50,252 nt of DNA from Luteibacter yeojuensis (GTDB taxonomy: Bacteria; Pseudomonadota; Gammaproteobacteria; Xanthomonadales; Rhodanobacteraceae), in contig NZ_JZRB01000044.1 in the NCBI RefSeq assembly GCF_000964085.1, positions 1 through 50,252 of the forward strand, in the 5' to 3' direction. Shown in pieces: positions 25,312-36,207 of the stretch; positions within the stretch are counted from its first letter, which is position 1, and every line of letters begins with the position of its first letter. The notes beneath the pieces are model-generated. The model was given only the letters and a program-made list of their open reading frames with translations. It was not told the origin of the DNA and searched no databases. The position numbers and the translations under genes were made by a program.

Positions 25312-25911
25312 TTACAGCGGATCGGTGAGTTCGAACCGCACGGGCAGGTCGGCGGTGTATTGCGCCGGCCGCTCGGCCGCGGCGAAGCGCCAGCTGCGCA
25401 CGGCCTCTTCGGCCGCCTGGTCGAGCAGCGCGTCGCCACTGGTGTGGCCCACGGCCACGTTCGTGACATCGCCCTCGGGCGTGACGGTGACGCTAAGGAT
25501 GACCTGGCCCTCGCGATGCGCGCGCAGGGCTTCCATCGGGTAACGCGGCGAAGGCATGTACACCGGCACCAACGGCTGCGTGTTCGGCGCGGGCGCCGCC
25601 TGCTGCTGCGCCACGGCCGGGCGGCGCACGACGGGCCGCGCGGCGAGGTCGACTACGGCGCGCGTGCGCAGCCGCTCGACGGGCGTGGCCTCCGGCGCCG
25701 GCCGCGGCACGGGCGCGGCGTGGCCACCCAGCGGGTGGTCGGCGATGGTCTTGGCCAACAGCGCGGGTGCGGTGCCGGGCAACGACACTTCCGCCAGGCG
25801 GCGCGTGGCTGGCGCGCGCTCGTAGGTGAGCGCGGTGAGCCACGTGGTGCCGGCGATGCCGATCAGCAGCCCGAAGGCGCTAAGCGAGGTGCTGGTGCGT
25901 AGTGCAAGCAT
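25312..25911 (-). CDS. TonB family energy-transducer-like protein
   Basis: A 199-aa protein with an N-terminal membrane anchor (about 8-30), a Pro/Ala/Arg-rich periplasmic linker (about 65-115) and a C-terminal TonB domain. The domain holds the YP box (SPRYPMEALR) and ends SWRFAAAERP...VRFELTDP. No exbB/exbD partner is adjacent, and the canonical S-x3-H anchor motif is not obvious. Some such proteins act with remote ExbBD. It lies 12 bp downstream of the thiolase gene, so the two are probably co-transcribed. Confidence 0.85.
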   Translation of the reverse strand: MLALRTSTSLSAFGLLIGIAGTTWLTALTYERAPATRRLAEVSLPGTAPALLAKTIADHPLGGHAAPVPRPAPEATPVERLRTRAVVDLAARPVVRRPAVAQQQAAPAPNTQPLVPVYMPSPRYPMEALRAHREGQVILSVTVTPEGDVTNVAVGHTSGDALLDQAAEEAVRSWRFAAAERPAQYTADLPVRFELTDPL

Positions 25912-25923
25912 GCTGCGAAAAGC

Positions 25924-27210
25924 TCAGGGGCGTTCGAGGATCGCCGTGACACCCATGCCGCCCGCGGTGCAGATGGAAATAAGGCCGCGGCCCGAGCCCT
26001 TCTGCTCCAGCATCTTCGCCAGCGCGGCGACGATGCGTGCCCCGGTCGCGGCGAAGGGGTGCCCCGCCGCCAGACTGGAACCGTTGACGTTGAGTTTCGC
26101 CGGGTCGATGGCGCCCAGCGGGGCGTCGAGGCCCAGCCGGTCGCGGCAATAGTCCGCGCTTTCCCATGCACGCAACGTGCACAGCACCTGCGCGGCGAAC
26201 GCCTCGTGGATCTCGTAGAAGTCGAAATCCTGCAGCGTGAGGCCGTGGCGCTTGAGCATGCGCGGCACGGCGACGGTGGGCGCCATGAGCAGGCCCTCGC
26301 CGTGGACGAAATCGACGGCCGAGACCTCGGCATCGAGGAAATACGCCTGGATGGGCAGGCCGCGCTCGGCCGCCCAGGCCTCGCTGGCCAGCAGCACGGC
26401 GGCCGCGCCGTCGGAGAGGCCCGTGGAATTACCCGCGGTGAGCGTGCCCTGGCCCGAGGTCTTGTCGAACGCCGGCTTCAGCGAGCCGAGTTTCTCGAGG
26501 GTGGAATCGGGGCGCAGGAAGCCATCGCGCTTGAGGCCGCGGAACGGCACCACCAGGTCGTCCATGAAGCCGGCATCGTACGCGGCGCCCAGCTTGCGGT
26601 GGCTGGCCAGGGCCAGTTCATCCTGCTCGGCGCGGCCGATGTGCCATTCCTTCGCCATGAGCTCGCAGTGATCGCCCATGGACTTGCCGGTGCGTGGCTC
26701 GGCCACGCCGGGGAACGAGGGCTTCAGCTCCTTGAACGAGAAACCGCGCGTGGCGACCTGCAGCTTCTCCTTCAGGGTCTTGGCGCGGTTCACCGCCAGC
26801 AGGCGCTTGCGGAACTTCTGCCCATAGACGATGGGCACGTCGCTGGTGGTGTCGGAACCCCCGGCGATGCCGGCGTCGATCTGCCCCGCCGCGATCTTGT
26901 TGGCGATGATGATGGCGTTATCGAGCGAGGTGCCGCAGGCGCGGGCGGTGGTGATGCCCGGCGTGGTGGCGGCCAGGCCGGAGGAAAGCACGGCCTCGCG
27001 GGCCACGTTCCAGTCCGAGGAGTGGCGGATGACCGCCCCCATGGCCACTTCGCCCAGCTCGACCCCGTGCAGGCCGTACTTCTCGACCAGGGCGCCCAGC
27101 ACCTTCACGGACATGCCGAAGTTGCCGACGTCAGCGTAGGCCGTGTTATTGCGGCAGAAGGGAATGCGGACGCCACCGACCACACCCACGCGCTTTTGCG
27201 ACTTTTCCAT
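25924..27210 (-). CDS. fadI: Acetyl-CoA C-acyltransferase, FadI-type thiolase
   Basis: Thiolase that cleaves 3-ketoacyl-CoA in beta-oxidation (or condenses acetyl-CoA). The 428-aa length and sequence (IAGGSDTTSDVPI, GDHCELMAKEW, YEIHEAFAAQ) fit the longer FadI group rather than FadA. The active-site Cys is in ARACGTSLDNA (Cys92); the NxNGSSLAAGHPFAATGAR glycine/histidine loop and CTAGGMG near the end complete the catalytic set. No fadJ neighbour is present. The ATG at 27210 lacks a clear ribosome site; an upstream in-frame TTG (27243) is less likely. Confidence 0.88.
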   Translation of the reverse strand: MEKSQKRVGVVGGVRIPFCRNNTAYADVGNFGMSVKVLGALVEKYGLHGVELGEVAMGAVIRHSSDWNVAREAVLSSGLAATTPGITTARACGTSLDNAIIIANKIAAGQIDAGIAGGSDTTSDVPIVYGQKFRKRLLAVNRAKTLKEKLQVATRGFSFKELKPSFPGVAEPRTGKSMGDHCELMAKEWHIGRAEQDELALASHRKLGAAYDAGFMDDLVVPFRGLKRDGFLRPDSTLEKLGSLKPAFDKTSGQGTLTAGNSTGLSDGAAAVLLASEAWAAERGLPIQAYFLDAEVSAVDFVHGEGLLMAPTVAVPRMLKRHGLTLQDFDFYEIHEAFAAQVLCTLRAWESADYCRDRLGLDAPLGAIDPAKLNVNGSSLAAGHPFAATGARIVAALAKMLEQKGSGRGLISICTAGGMGVTAILERP

Positions 27211-27371
27211 GCTGTTTGGGGACTGTCCGAAAATCGAAGCCAAAGGGATCGCGGACGCCGACGTTCGCCGACGAACCGGGTATCGGCAAGGCTAACCCGC
27301 ATCCCGGCCCAACGAAAGGGGAAAGGCGCCCAATGATAGAATCGTGTTCCTTTGCCGTTGTGGAAACCCCC

Positions 27372-28499
27372 GTGTCCGAGCCGCTGATCGCCTGCCCCGC
27401 CGTCCTGGCGCTGGAACTGGCCCCGGGCGAAGCGCCCGCGCGCCTCGAGCTCACCCGCGACGAGGCCCAGGCGCTGGCCGGCCTGATGGCCGACGACCTG
27501 CGCGACCTGCTGCCCGGCGTCGAGGCCTCGCGCTTCGCCGTGGCCGGCGCGCTGTTCGATGGCGTGGAGCTGCTGCGCCCCGGTTTCCCCGTGTTCGCCA
27601 CGCTGGACGAGCTGGCCCGGCGCATCCCGCGCGTCACCACGCAGGGTGGCGTGGTGGCCTTCGGCACCCACGAGGGCCACATGCCGGCCCAGCCGCTGGT
27701 GCCCGATCCACGCTACGCGGGCGGCCCCATGCGCCTGGTGCCGTGGATGCTGCTGGCCCCGGCCGAGGGCGCCGACGACCTGGCCCAGGCCATGGAGCGC
27801 GAGCTGGCCGCCAAGGGCGAGGCCGGCCCGCGCACCGCCGATTTCCTCATGCGCACGCTGGGCATCCGCCTGGAGCACGCCCGCTATCTTACCCGCGACG
27901 ACCTGCTGGCCCTCACCTGCGTGCAGTACGAGCACGTGAACCTGGCGCCGCTGTGGACCATGCTCGAGGCCGCGCTGCTCACCCCTTATAAGGAAGAGAC
28001 GGCCCTGGGCTCGCGCGGCCTGCCGCTGCACTACGCCGGGGGGCGCGTCAGCGTGCCGGGCGTGGCCGGGTGGTTCGCCCGCGAAGGCACCCAGCGCGGC
28101 AACGCCGCCCACGAGCTGGCCGGCACCCTGTTCGAGCTGCGCCAGTACGCCGCCCTGCTCGCCGCCCACCACGTGCCGCTGCACCTCGAGGGCGATGCGG
28201 CCTCGTCGGCCGGCTACCTGGTCGAAGCGGTGGCCGAGGCCGACCCGGCGCTGCCCGCGCCGCAACTTTATGCGCACGAGGCCGCGGGCCTGGGCATGGC
28301 CGCGGTGACCGTGGCGCAGCCCGCGCCCGGCAAGGCCCGCGTGCTGGCCCATGGGTTCCCGCTCGAGCCCAACGCGCTGGCGCCGATGCTCGAGGCGCTG
28401 GCCAGCCGCTACCGCACCGAACCGGCGGTGCACACGCTGGGCCGCATGCTGCTCGACGAGCACGGCGGGCTGACCGCGCCGGCGCCGTCGGTGCACTAA
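27372..28499 (+). CDS. Hypothetical protein (375 aa)
   Basis: Not recognised. Soluble protein beginning MSEPLIACPAVLALEL, rich in Ala/Leu/Glu with alternating helical and strand segments. It has no signal peptide, membrane helix or catalytic motif I can name. The frame is fully open upstream to 27216, with an ATG at 27333 preceded by AAAGG; but the intervening codons (ATA, TGT) are rare here and a TAGAAT -10-like box lies at 27337-27342, so I favour GTG 27372. It diverges from fadI and is followed by the c-di-GMP gene after 48 bp of operator-like repeats. Base composition is typical of the genome. Confidence 0.75.
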   Translation: MSEPLIACPAVLALELAPGEAPARLELTRDEAQALAGLMADDLRDLLPGVEASRFAVAGALFDGVELLRPGFPVFATLDELARRIPRVTTQGGVVAFGTHEGHMPAQPLVPDPRYAGGPMRLVPWMLLAPAEGADDLAQAMERELAAKGEAGPRTADFLMRTLGIRLEHARYLTRDDLLALTCVQYEHVNLAPLWTMLEAALLTPYKEETALGSRGLPLHYAGGRVSVPGVAGWFAREGTQRGNAAHELAGTLFELRQYAALLAAHHVPLHLEGDAASSAGYLVEAVAEADPALPAPQLYAHEAAGLGMAAVTVAQPAPGKARVLAHGFPLEPNALAPMLEALASRYRTEPAVHTLGRMLLDEHGGLTAPAPSVH

Positions 28500-28504
28500 A
28501 CGCC

Positions 28505-28540
28505 GGTTCACCAACCCACATATACGGCGGTTGGCCAACG
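28505..28540. promoter_or_regulatory. Tandem GGTT-N4-AACC/AACG dyads upstream of GGDEF-EAL gene
   Basis: GGTTCACCAACC (28505-28516) and GGTTGGCCAACG (28529-28540) are two short dyads 24 bp apart, centre to centre. They lie just upstream of a -10-like TAGAGT (28544-28549). Spacing close to two helical turns suggests cooperative binding of a dimeric regulator to the same face. Confidence 0.4.
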
Positions 28541-28574
28541 CATTAGAGTGGCTTATCGCCCTTCCGGTCGCACC

Positions 28575-31055
<2,481 letters not shown>

Positions 31056-31063
31056 TGGTGGGG

Positions 31064-31135
31064 AGAGCATCGCCCACGGGTGTGGGCTCCTACAGGGCGC
31101 TCGTGGTAGGAGCCCACACCCGTGGGCGATGCTCT
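31064..31135. repeat. Perfect 30-bp REP inverted repeat
   Basis: AGAGCATCGCCCACGGGTGT.. (31064-31093) and its exact reverse complement (31106-31135) flank a 12-nt loop. The arms contain GTAGGAGCCCAC and GTGGGCGA, the same subfamily as the element at 20006. It fills the space between two convergent genes and its last base belongs to the GNAT stop codon. No U-tract, but the RNA hairpin is long enough to block 3'-exonucleases. Confidence 0.85.
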
Positions 31136-31579
31136 TAACCCTTCAACGGTGCCTCAAACATAAAATAATGGCACTTCTCCATCCCCAGCCCCCCATACGT
31201 CGCCTGCGCCCGCTCATTCTCCGTCTCGACATATAACCGAAGCCCCACCGCCCCGGCCCCCTCGGCCATGCGCTTCACATGCGCATACATCCCCCGGAAC
31301 ACCCCGTGCCGGCGCGCCTCCGCGGCGACGTAAACACTCTGCACCCACCAGAAATCCCCGCAGCGCCAGTCGCTCCACTCATACGTGACGAGCAGGCAAC
31401 CCACCGGCACGCCATCGAGCTCGGCCACGAGGTAGAAACCACGCCGCGGTTCGTCGAACACCGCGCGCACGCCCCGCCCAATGGTGGCCGGGTCCAGCCG
31501 CTTCGCTTCCGTCTCCCACGCCATGGCGATGTTCCACCGGGCGATATGGTCCGCGTCCTCGACGGCGGCGCGGCGTACT

Positions 31580-31590
<11 letters not shown>
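31135..31590 (-). CDS. GNAT family N-acetyltransferase
   Basis: A 151-aa acetyl-CoA-dependent acyltransferase fold. The N-terminal EVRRAAVEDADHIARWN is the classic first strand-helix; VQSVYVAAEARRHGVFRGMYAHV is the acetyl-CoA loop (family R/Q-x-x-G-x-G/A, here R-R-H-G-V-F); LYVETENERAQATYGGLGM is the C-terminal motif. Substrate is unknown. Its ATG lies inside the ntrC 3' end (11-bp overlap), so it is translated from the ntrBC message. Confidence 0.88.
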
Positions 31591-32972
<1,382 letters not shown>

Positions 32973-32980
<8 letters not shown>

Positions 32981-33986
32981 GCGGGCGGTCCATGGGGAGG
33001 TAAAGGGAAAACACGGTGTCACCCGGGCGGCTCACGTAACGCAGGTCGCCACCGTGGTCGTGGGCGATCTCGCGCGACAGCGCCAGGCCCAGGCCCGTGC
33101 CATCGGGGCGGCCGCTCACCAGCGGGTGGAACAGCACATCGCGGAGCTCGTCCGCCACGCCAGGGCCATCGTCCAGCACGTCGACACGCAGCGCCGCGCG
33201 CACCGTGCGATCGCCCAGCCGCGCGCCGTGCTCGATGCGCGTGCGCAGCGTGATCGTCTGGGCACCCGCCTCGATCGCGTTACGCGCGAGGTTGAGCAGC
33301 ACCTGCAGCAGGCGGTCGTTATCGCCCGTGACATCCGGCAGGCTCGGGTCGTAGTCGTGGCGCACGCGCGGCGCGTTCGCCTCCGCCGACACCAGCGCCT
33401 CCAGGCGTTCGAGCAGCTCATGGATGCTCACCGGCCCGATCCGCGCCGCGCCGCCATGGCGCAGCAGGCCATCGGCCAGCGAGGCAAGGCGATCCGCCTC
33501 CGAGATCACCATGGCGGCCAGCTGGCGCAGGTCGCTATCGGCCAGGCGGCGTTCAAGCAGCTGCGCGGCGCCGCGGAGGCCCGCCAGCGGGTTCTTTACC
33601 TCGTGGGCAAAGCCACGGAGCGTGGCCGACAGCGGGGTATCGCCGGCGTTGAGGTCGCTGGCGAGGGGGTGCACCTCGACCAGGACGCGGCCGGCATCGA
33701 TGGGCTGCATCGACAGATCGGCCGTGACCTCACGGCCCCGCGCCACGCCGAAGGTGATGCCGCGGAGGTTGAAGCCGCGGCCTTCCGCCAGGGTGCGGAC
33801 AAGCTGGTCGGCCAGGGGGGCGTAGCGCATGAGGCTGGCCAGGGGCTGGCCCACCGCCGTGCGGGGGCCTACGTCGAGGACCTCGCCCAGGGCGGGGTTG
33901 AGCCAGGCGACCCGGCCGTCGGCACCGACTACCGCGAGGCCGGTGGCGAGGAGGGTCAGGAGTTCTGACTGATCGGGTGCATGCAT
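32973..33986 (-). CDS. ntrB: Nitrogen regulation sensor kinase NtrB
   Basis: Soluble 337-aa histidine kinase/phosphatase that, in the canonical system, responds to PII and controls NtrC. It has an N-terminal PAS domain (about 8-100), the phospho-accepting His in GFAHEVKNPLAGLRGAAQLL (about 128), and ATPase motifs N (LLNLARNAIEA), G1 (VLDDGPGV) and G2 (DGTGLGLALSREI). No membrane segments. The predicted promoter places the transcript start at or next to the ATG, with no ribosome site, so this may be a leaderless message. glnA is not visible upstream; instead a ~580-bp gap of odd composition follows. Confidence 0.9.
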
Positions 33987-34021
33987 TGCACCAATTTAGG
34001 GAGGGTTTTGTTGTGGTGCAA
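33986..34021 (-). promoter_or_regulatory. ntrB promoter framed by TTGCACCA / TGGTGCAA dyad
   Basis: On the minus strand TTGCAC (-35, 34016-34021) and TAAATT (-10, 33993-33998) are exactly 17 bp apart, upstream of the ntrB ATG (33986). Plus-strand arms TTGCACCA (33986-33993) and TGGTGCAA (34014-34021) are perfect and 20 bp apart, one over the -35 and one over the start site. TGCACCA/TGGTGCA are NtrC-like half-sites, although the spacing is not canonical. Confidence 0.5.
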
Positions 34022-34566
34022 CAGGACGGATTCCTAGACACCTGGAGGGATTCCGGATGCCTGCGCGAGCCGGCTCCGGCAACTCAACGTCAAAGGTAGA
34101 GACGTCGTCTCAATCAGCGAAGCTATATCTCGCAAAATGCCGATGCCAACCTATGACGTTTGTGCCATGTCATCCCGTCAAACTATCGATCACTGCATAT
34201 CGTTTTAGTGCATAGCACTGTCTTCGGACTCAACCAGCGCGTCTTCCGCTGCGTGCTGGATGACGTTGCAGAGTCCGCCGTCCTTCTTCCCGTCATGACA
34301 ATTGGACGCGTTGCGCACGATCGCACTTAAGTCTGAGTACGATGCGGTGGCATCAATATGCCTTATTGCCCGAAACAATTAGATGACATTTCATCGCGAC
34401 ATTTCACTGGTGCTCCCCTGCCGTGGAGCCGCCTGGGCGTCATTCATTACACGAACTCCATTCACTGGGTCCGTCCTATCAAGGTGGCATCCAAAAGCGC
34501 CTTCGCACCAGCTCCGATCGGTATTCCGAGGTTTCCCGCGACCCGGTCGACGGTTGCCCCGGTCAA
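34022..34566. other. Lower-GC gap between ntrB and redoxin gene
   Basis: About 545 bp with clearly more A/T than its neighbours. Apart from a possible 57-codon minus-strand ORF (34205-34378) I see no firm gene. A 13-bp palindrome GAGACGTCGTCTC lies at 34099-34111. Minus-strand frames beyond the redoxin stop stay open for ~32 codons (34473-34566) before a TGA, so decayed coding sequence is possible. Confidence 0.4.
34205..34378 (-). CDS. Possible small ORF or gene remnant (57 codons)
   Basis: Open frame read on the minus strand from a TTG right after an in-frame TAA to a TAA at 34205-34207. The peptide contains SYSDLSAIVRNASNCHDG and ends ALVESEDSAMH, with composition like a real C-terminus (two Cys, an amphipathic helix). 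There is no ribosome site. A short peptide frame starting ATG at 34397 (MKCHLIVSGNKAY) runs into it one frame off, so a frameshifted gene is conceivable. No family recognised. Confidence 0.25.
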   Translation of the reverse strand: MFRAIRHIDATASYSDLSAIVRNASNCHDGKKDGGLCNVIQHAAEDALVESEDSAMH

Positions 34567-35322
34567 TCACCGAGTCTCGCTCGACCGAGGCGCAGGCGTT
34601 GCGTGCCTTACATCCGTGACCCAACGCTCGATGTCTTCGCCGTTAAGGGTCCTGCCTGGCGGATGCAGGGTCCACCCACCCTTGAGATCGAGTAGCTTGC
34701 CGTGGCGATCGACGATTCCCAGGGTGGGAAACATCTGGATATTCGCCTTCTGATAGAACGTGACCGCGTCAGGCACGATTTCCCAGGTTAGCCCGAACTT
34801 ATTCTTGAACGCCGGTAACTCGGCGGCCGCGTCGTAAGTGATGCTCATGGCGCCGATGTCGGGATGCGCGGCATGGAAGGCGTTGAGGGCGGGGATCTCT
34901 TTGATGCAGCCACCGCAGTCGACGAAGAAAAAATCGATGACAGTGAAATCGTGGTCGAACCTGGTGGAAGTGACCTGCCTGCCTGTGCTCGACGTAAGAC
35001 TGAACGCGGGGATGGGTTCGCCGATGATCAGGTCGCCAAGCGGAGTGCGTGGCGTCCGGGGTGGGCTGTCGAGCGTGAGCACTGCGAAGCCGTCTGCATT
35101 GGCAGGCTTGAAGGCAAACCCCGTTCCGGTGTTCACACGATCCAGGAAGGTCTTCGCGCCGATCGACGCCCCGTTGGTATCGCGGTAAAGCAGCTTCGTG
35201 TCCGGCGGCATGGAGAGCCCCCTGCGCAGGGCAGCTTCATCGGGATAAGCAACCTGAGAAGCCGCAGACGCGGCTTCGAGGAAGGTCATCGCGACTACAA
35301 CAAACGCGCAAAGCCACTTCAT
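34567..35322 (-). CDS. Secreted TlpA-like redoxin
   Basis: A 251-aa protein with a signal peptide (MKWLCAFVVVAMTFLEAASA) and a C-terminal thioredoxin-fold domain (about 110-235). The domain starts IGEPIPAFSLTSSTGRQVTS and carries the redox motif DCGGCIKEIP (CxxC, about 147). The cis-Pro loop is QMFPTLGIVD. The N-terminal ~100 residues are an unassigned domain. It is likely a periplasmic thiol-disulfide protein of the TlpA/AhpC-TSA type. CGGC is less common than CxPC. The ATG has an AGGAAG site. GC content is below the window average. Confidence 0.85.
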   Translation of the reverse strand: MKWLCAFVVVAMTFLEAASAASQVAYPDEAALRRGLSMPPDTKLLYRDTNGASIGAKTFLDRVNTGTGFAFKPANADGFAVLTLDSPPRTPRTPLGDLIIGEPIPAFSLTSSTGRQVTSTRFDHDFTVIDFFFVDCGGCIKEIPALNAFHAAHPDIGAMSITYDAAAELPAFKNKFGLTWEIVPDAVTFYQKANIQMFPTLGIVDRHGKLLDLKGGWTLHPPGRTLNGEDIERWVTDVRHATPAPRSSETR

Positions 35323-35430
35323 GACGTGCTTCCTGCAGTGCCGGTGTGCCCACAGGATACGCTTATAGCGGCGCGGCGCGGTAAAGCCCGCTGGTTCGAG
35401 CACTTGCCTTCGGCAAGCCCGCTTGGGAGG

Positions 35431-35574
35431 TCAAACGCCGCCTCGACGACGTTGGCCGGCCCCACGTGGCGAACCCCGTTTCCTGGAACGGGAACGCAGG
35501 GCCAAGACCAACGCCGTGGCAATGCAGATCAGAAACCCGATGACGCCTGCGATGGTCGCTACCTGTTGGGTCAT
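35431..35574 (-). CDS. Small single-pass membrane peptide (47 aa)
   Basis: MTQQVATIAGVIGFLICIAT leads into one membrane helix (about 5-27) and a very basic tail (RSRSRKRGSPRG). A GGGAG ribosome site lies 6 bp before the ATG. No family recognised. It sits alone between the redoxin gene and the divergent DUF6496 gene. A short hairpin (CTTGCC-TTC-GGCAAG, 35403-35417) follows its stop and could be a weak terminator. Confidence 0.6.
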   Translation of the reverse strand: MTQQVATIAGVIGFLICIATALVLALRSRSRKRGSPRGAGQRRRGGV

Positions 35575-35680
35575 GACACTCTCCCGTGGCAAACGCACTT
35601 TACCGCACCACACCGCGACCAACACACCCGCATCACGGCGGTTGCCGTTACCTTGACGGTGGACCGAGGAGGGAACGCGC

Positions 35681-36187
35681 ATGCCCGAGAAGAAAACCGC
35701 AGCCAAAGCCGCCACCGCCAGGCGCCAAGGCAAGTCAGCCTCCACGCAAGCCGGCGAATACGTGCATGAGGAGATCAAGCACATCCGCGCGGGTAAGCAT
35801 GGTGCCCGGTCGGCCAAGCAGGCCATCGCCATCGGCCTGTCGAAAGCACGGCGTGACGGGGTGAAGGCCACGCCATCGAAGACTGCCAGCAAGGCCACAA
35901 AGAAGAAGGCGGCCCAGGATACGAAGGCGGCGAAGAACCGTTCTGCTGGGACGGCCACCAAGAAATCGGCGACGCGGAAACGCGCCAGCACGAAGGCACT
36001 TAAGCGCGAGGGTACAGCTGCGGCTTCGAAGCGCGCACTTTCGACCCAAGCCAGGAAGAGTGCTGCCAAGCGAACGTCAGCAAGCAAGTCGGCGGCGGCG
36101 AAGAAGGCGGCCAGGACGAAGGGCGCCACGGTTCGCAAGACGGCTGCCAAGAAGGCCGCGCGCACCCGCGCGAAAAAAGCTTCCTAG
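35681..36187 (+). CDS. DUF6496 / histone H1-like Lys-Ala-rich protein
   Basis: A 168-aa, extremely basic protein. Residues about 25-62 hold the DUF6496-like core GKHGARSAKQAIAIGLSKAR. The rest is a disordered Lys/Ala/Thr-rich tail resembling eukaryotic histone H1 and bacterial H1-like proteins, so non-specific nucleic-acid compaction is plausible. A strong GAGGAGG ribosome site sets the ATG. It faces away from the 47-aa peptide gene and converges with the PA14-like gene. The repetitive K/A tail could vary in length between strains. Confidence 0.85.
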   Translation: MPEKKTAAKAATARRQGKSASTQAGEYVHEEIKHIRAGKHGARSAKQAIAIGLSKARRDGVKATPSKTASKATKKKAAQDTKAAKNRSAGTATKKSATRKRASTKALKREGTAAASKRALSTQARKSAAKRTSASKSAAAKKAARTKGATVRKTAAKKAARTRAKKAS

Positions 36188-36207
36188 GTCGCAAGCACCA
36201 GGCGTAC

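Noticed and set aside
25312-25911. tonB partner of the exbB-exbD genes at 37445-38583
   Set aside because: It is 12 kb away, transcribed with a thiolase gene, and shows no clear S-x3-H anchor motif; no evidence ties the two.
33987-34060. Sigma-54 promoter for ntrB
   Set aside because: No GG-N10-GC (TGGCAC-N5-TTGC) pattern is visible; a sigma-70-like -35/-10 pair fits better.
34358-34753. 131-aa plus-strand ORF near the low-GC gap
   Set aside because: Half of it is antisense to the redoxin gene, there is no ribosome site, and composition is not protein-like.
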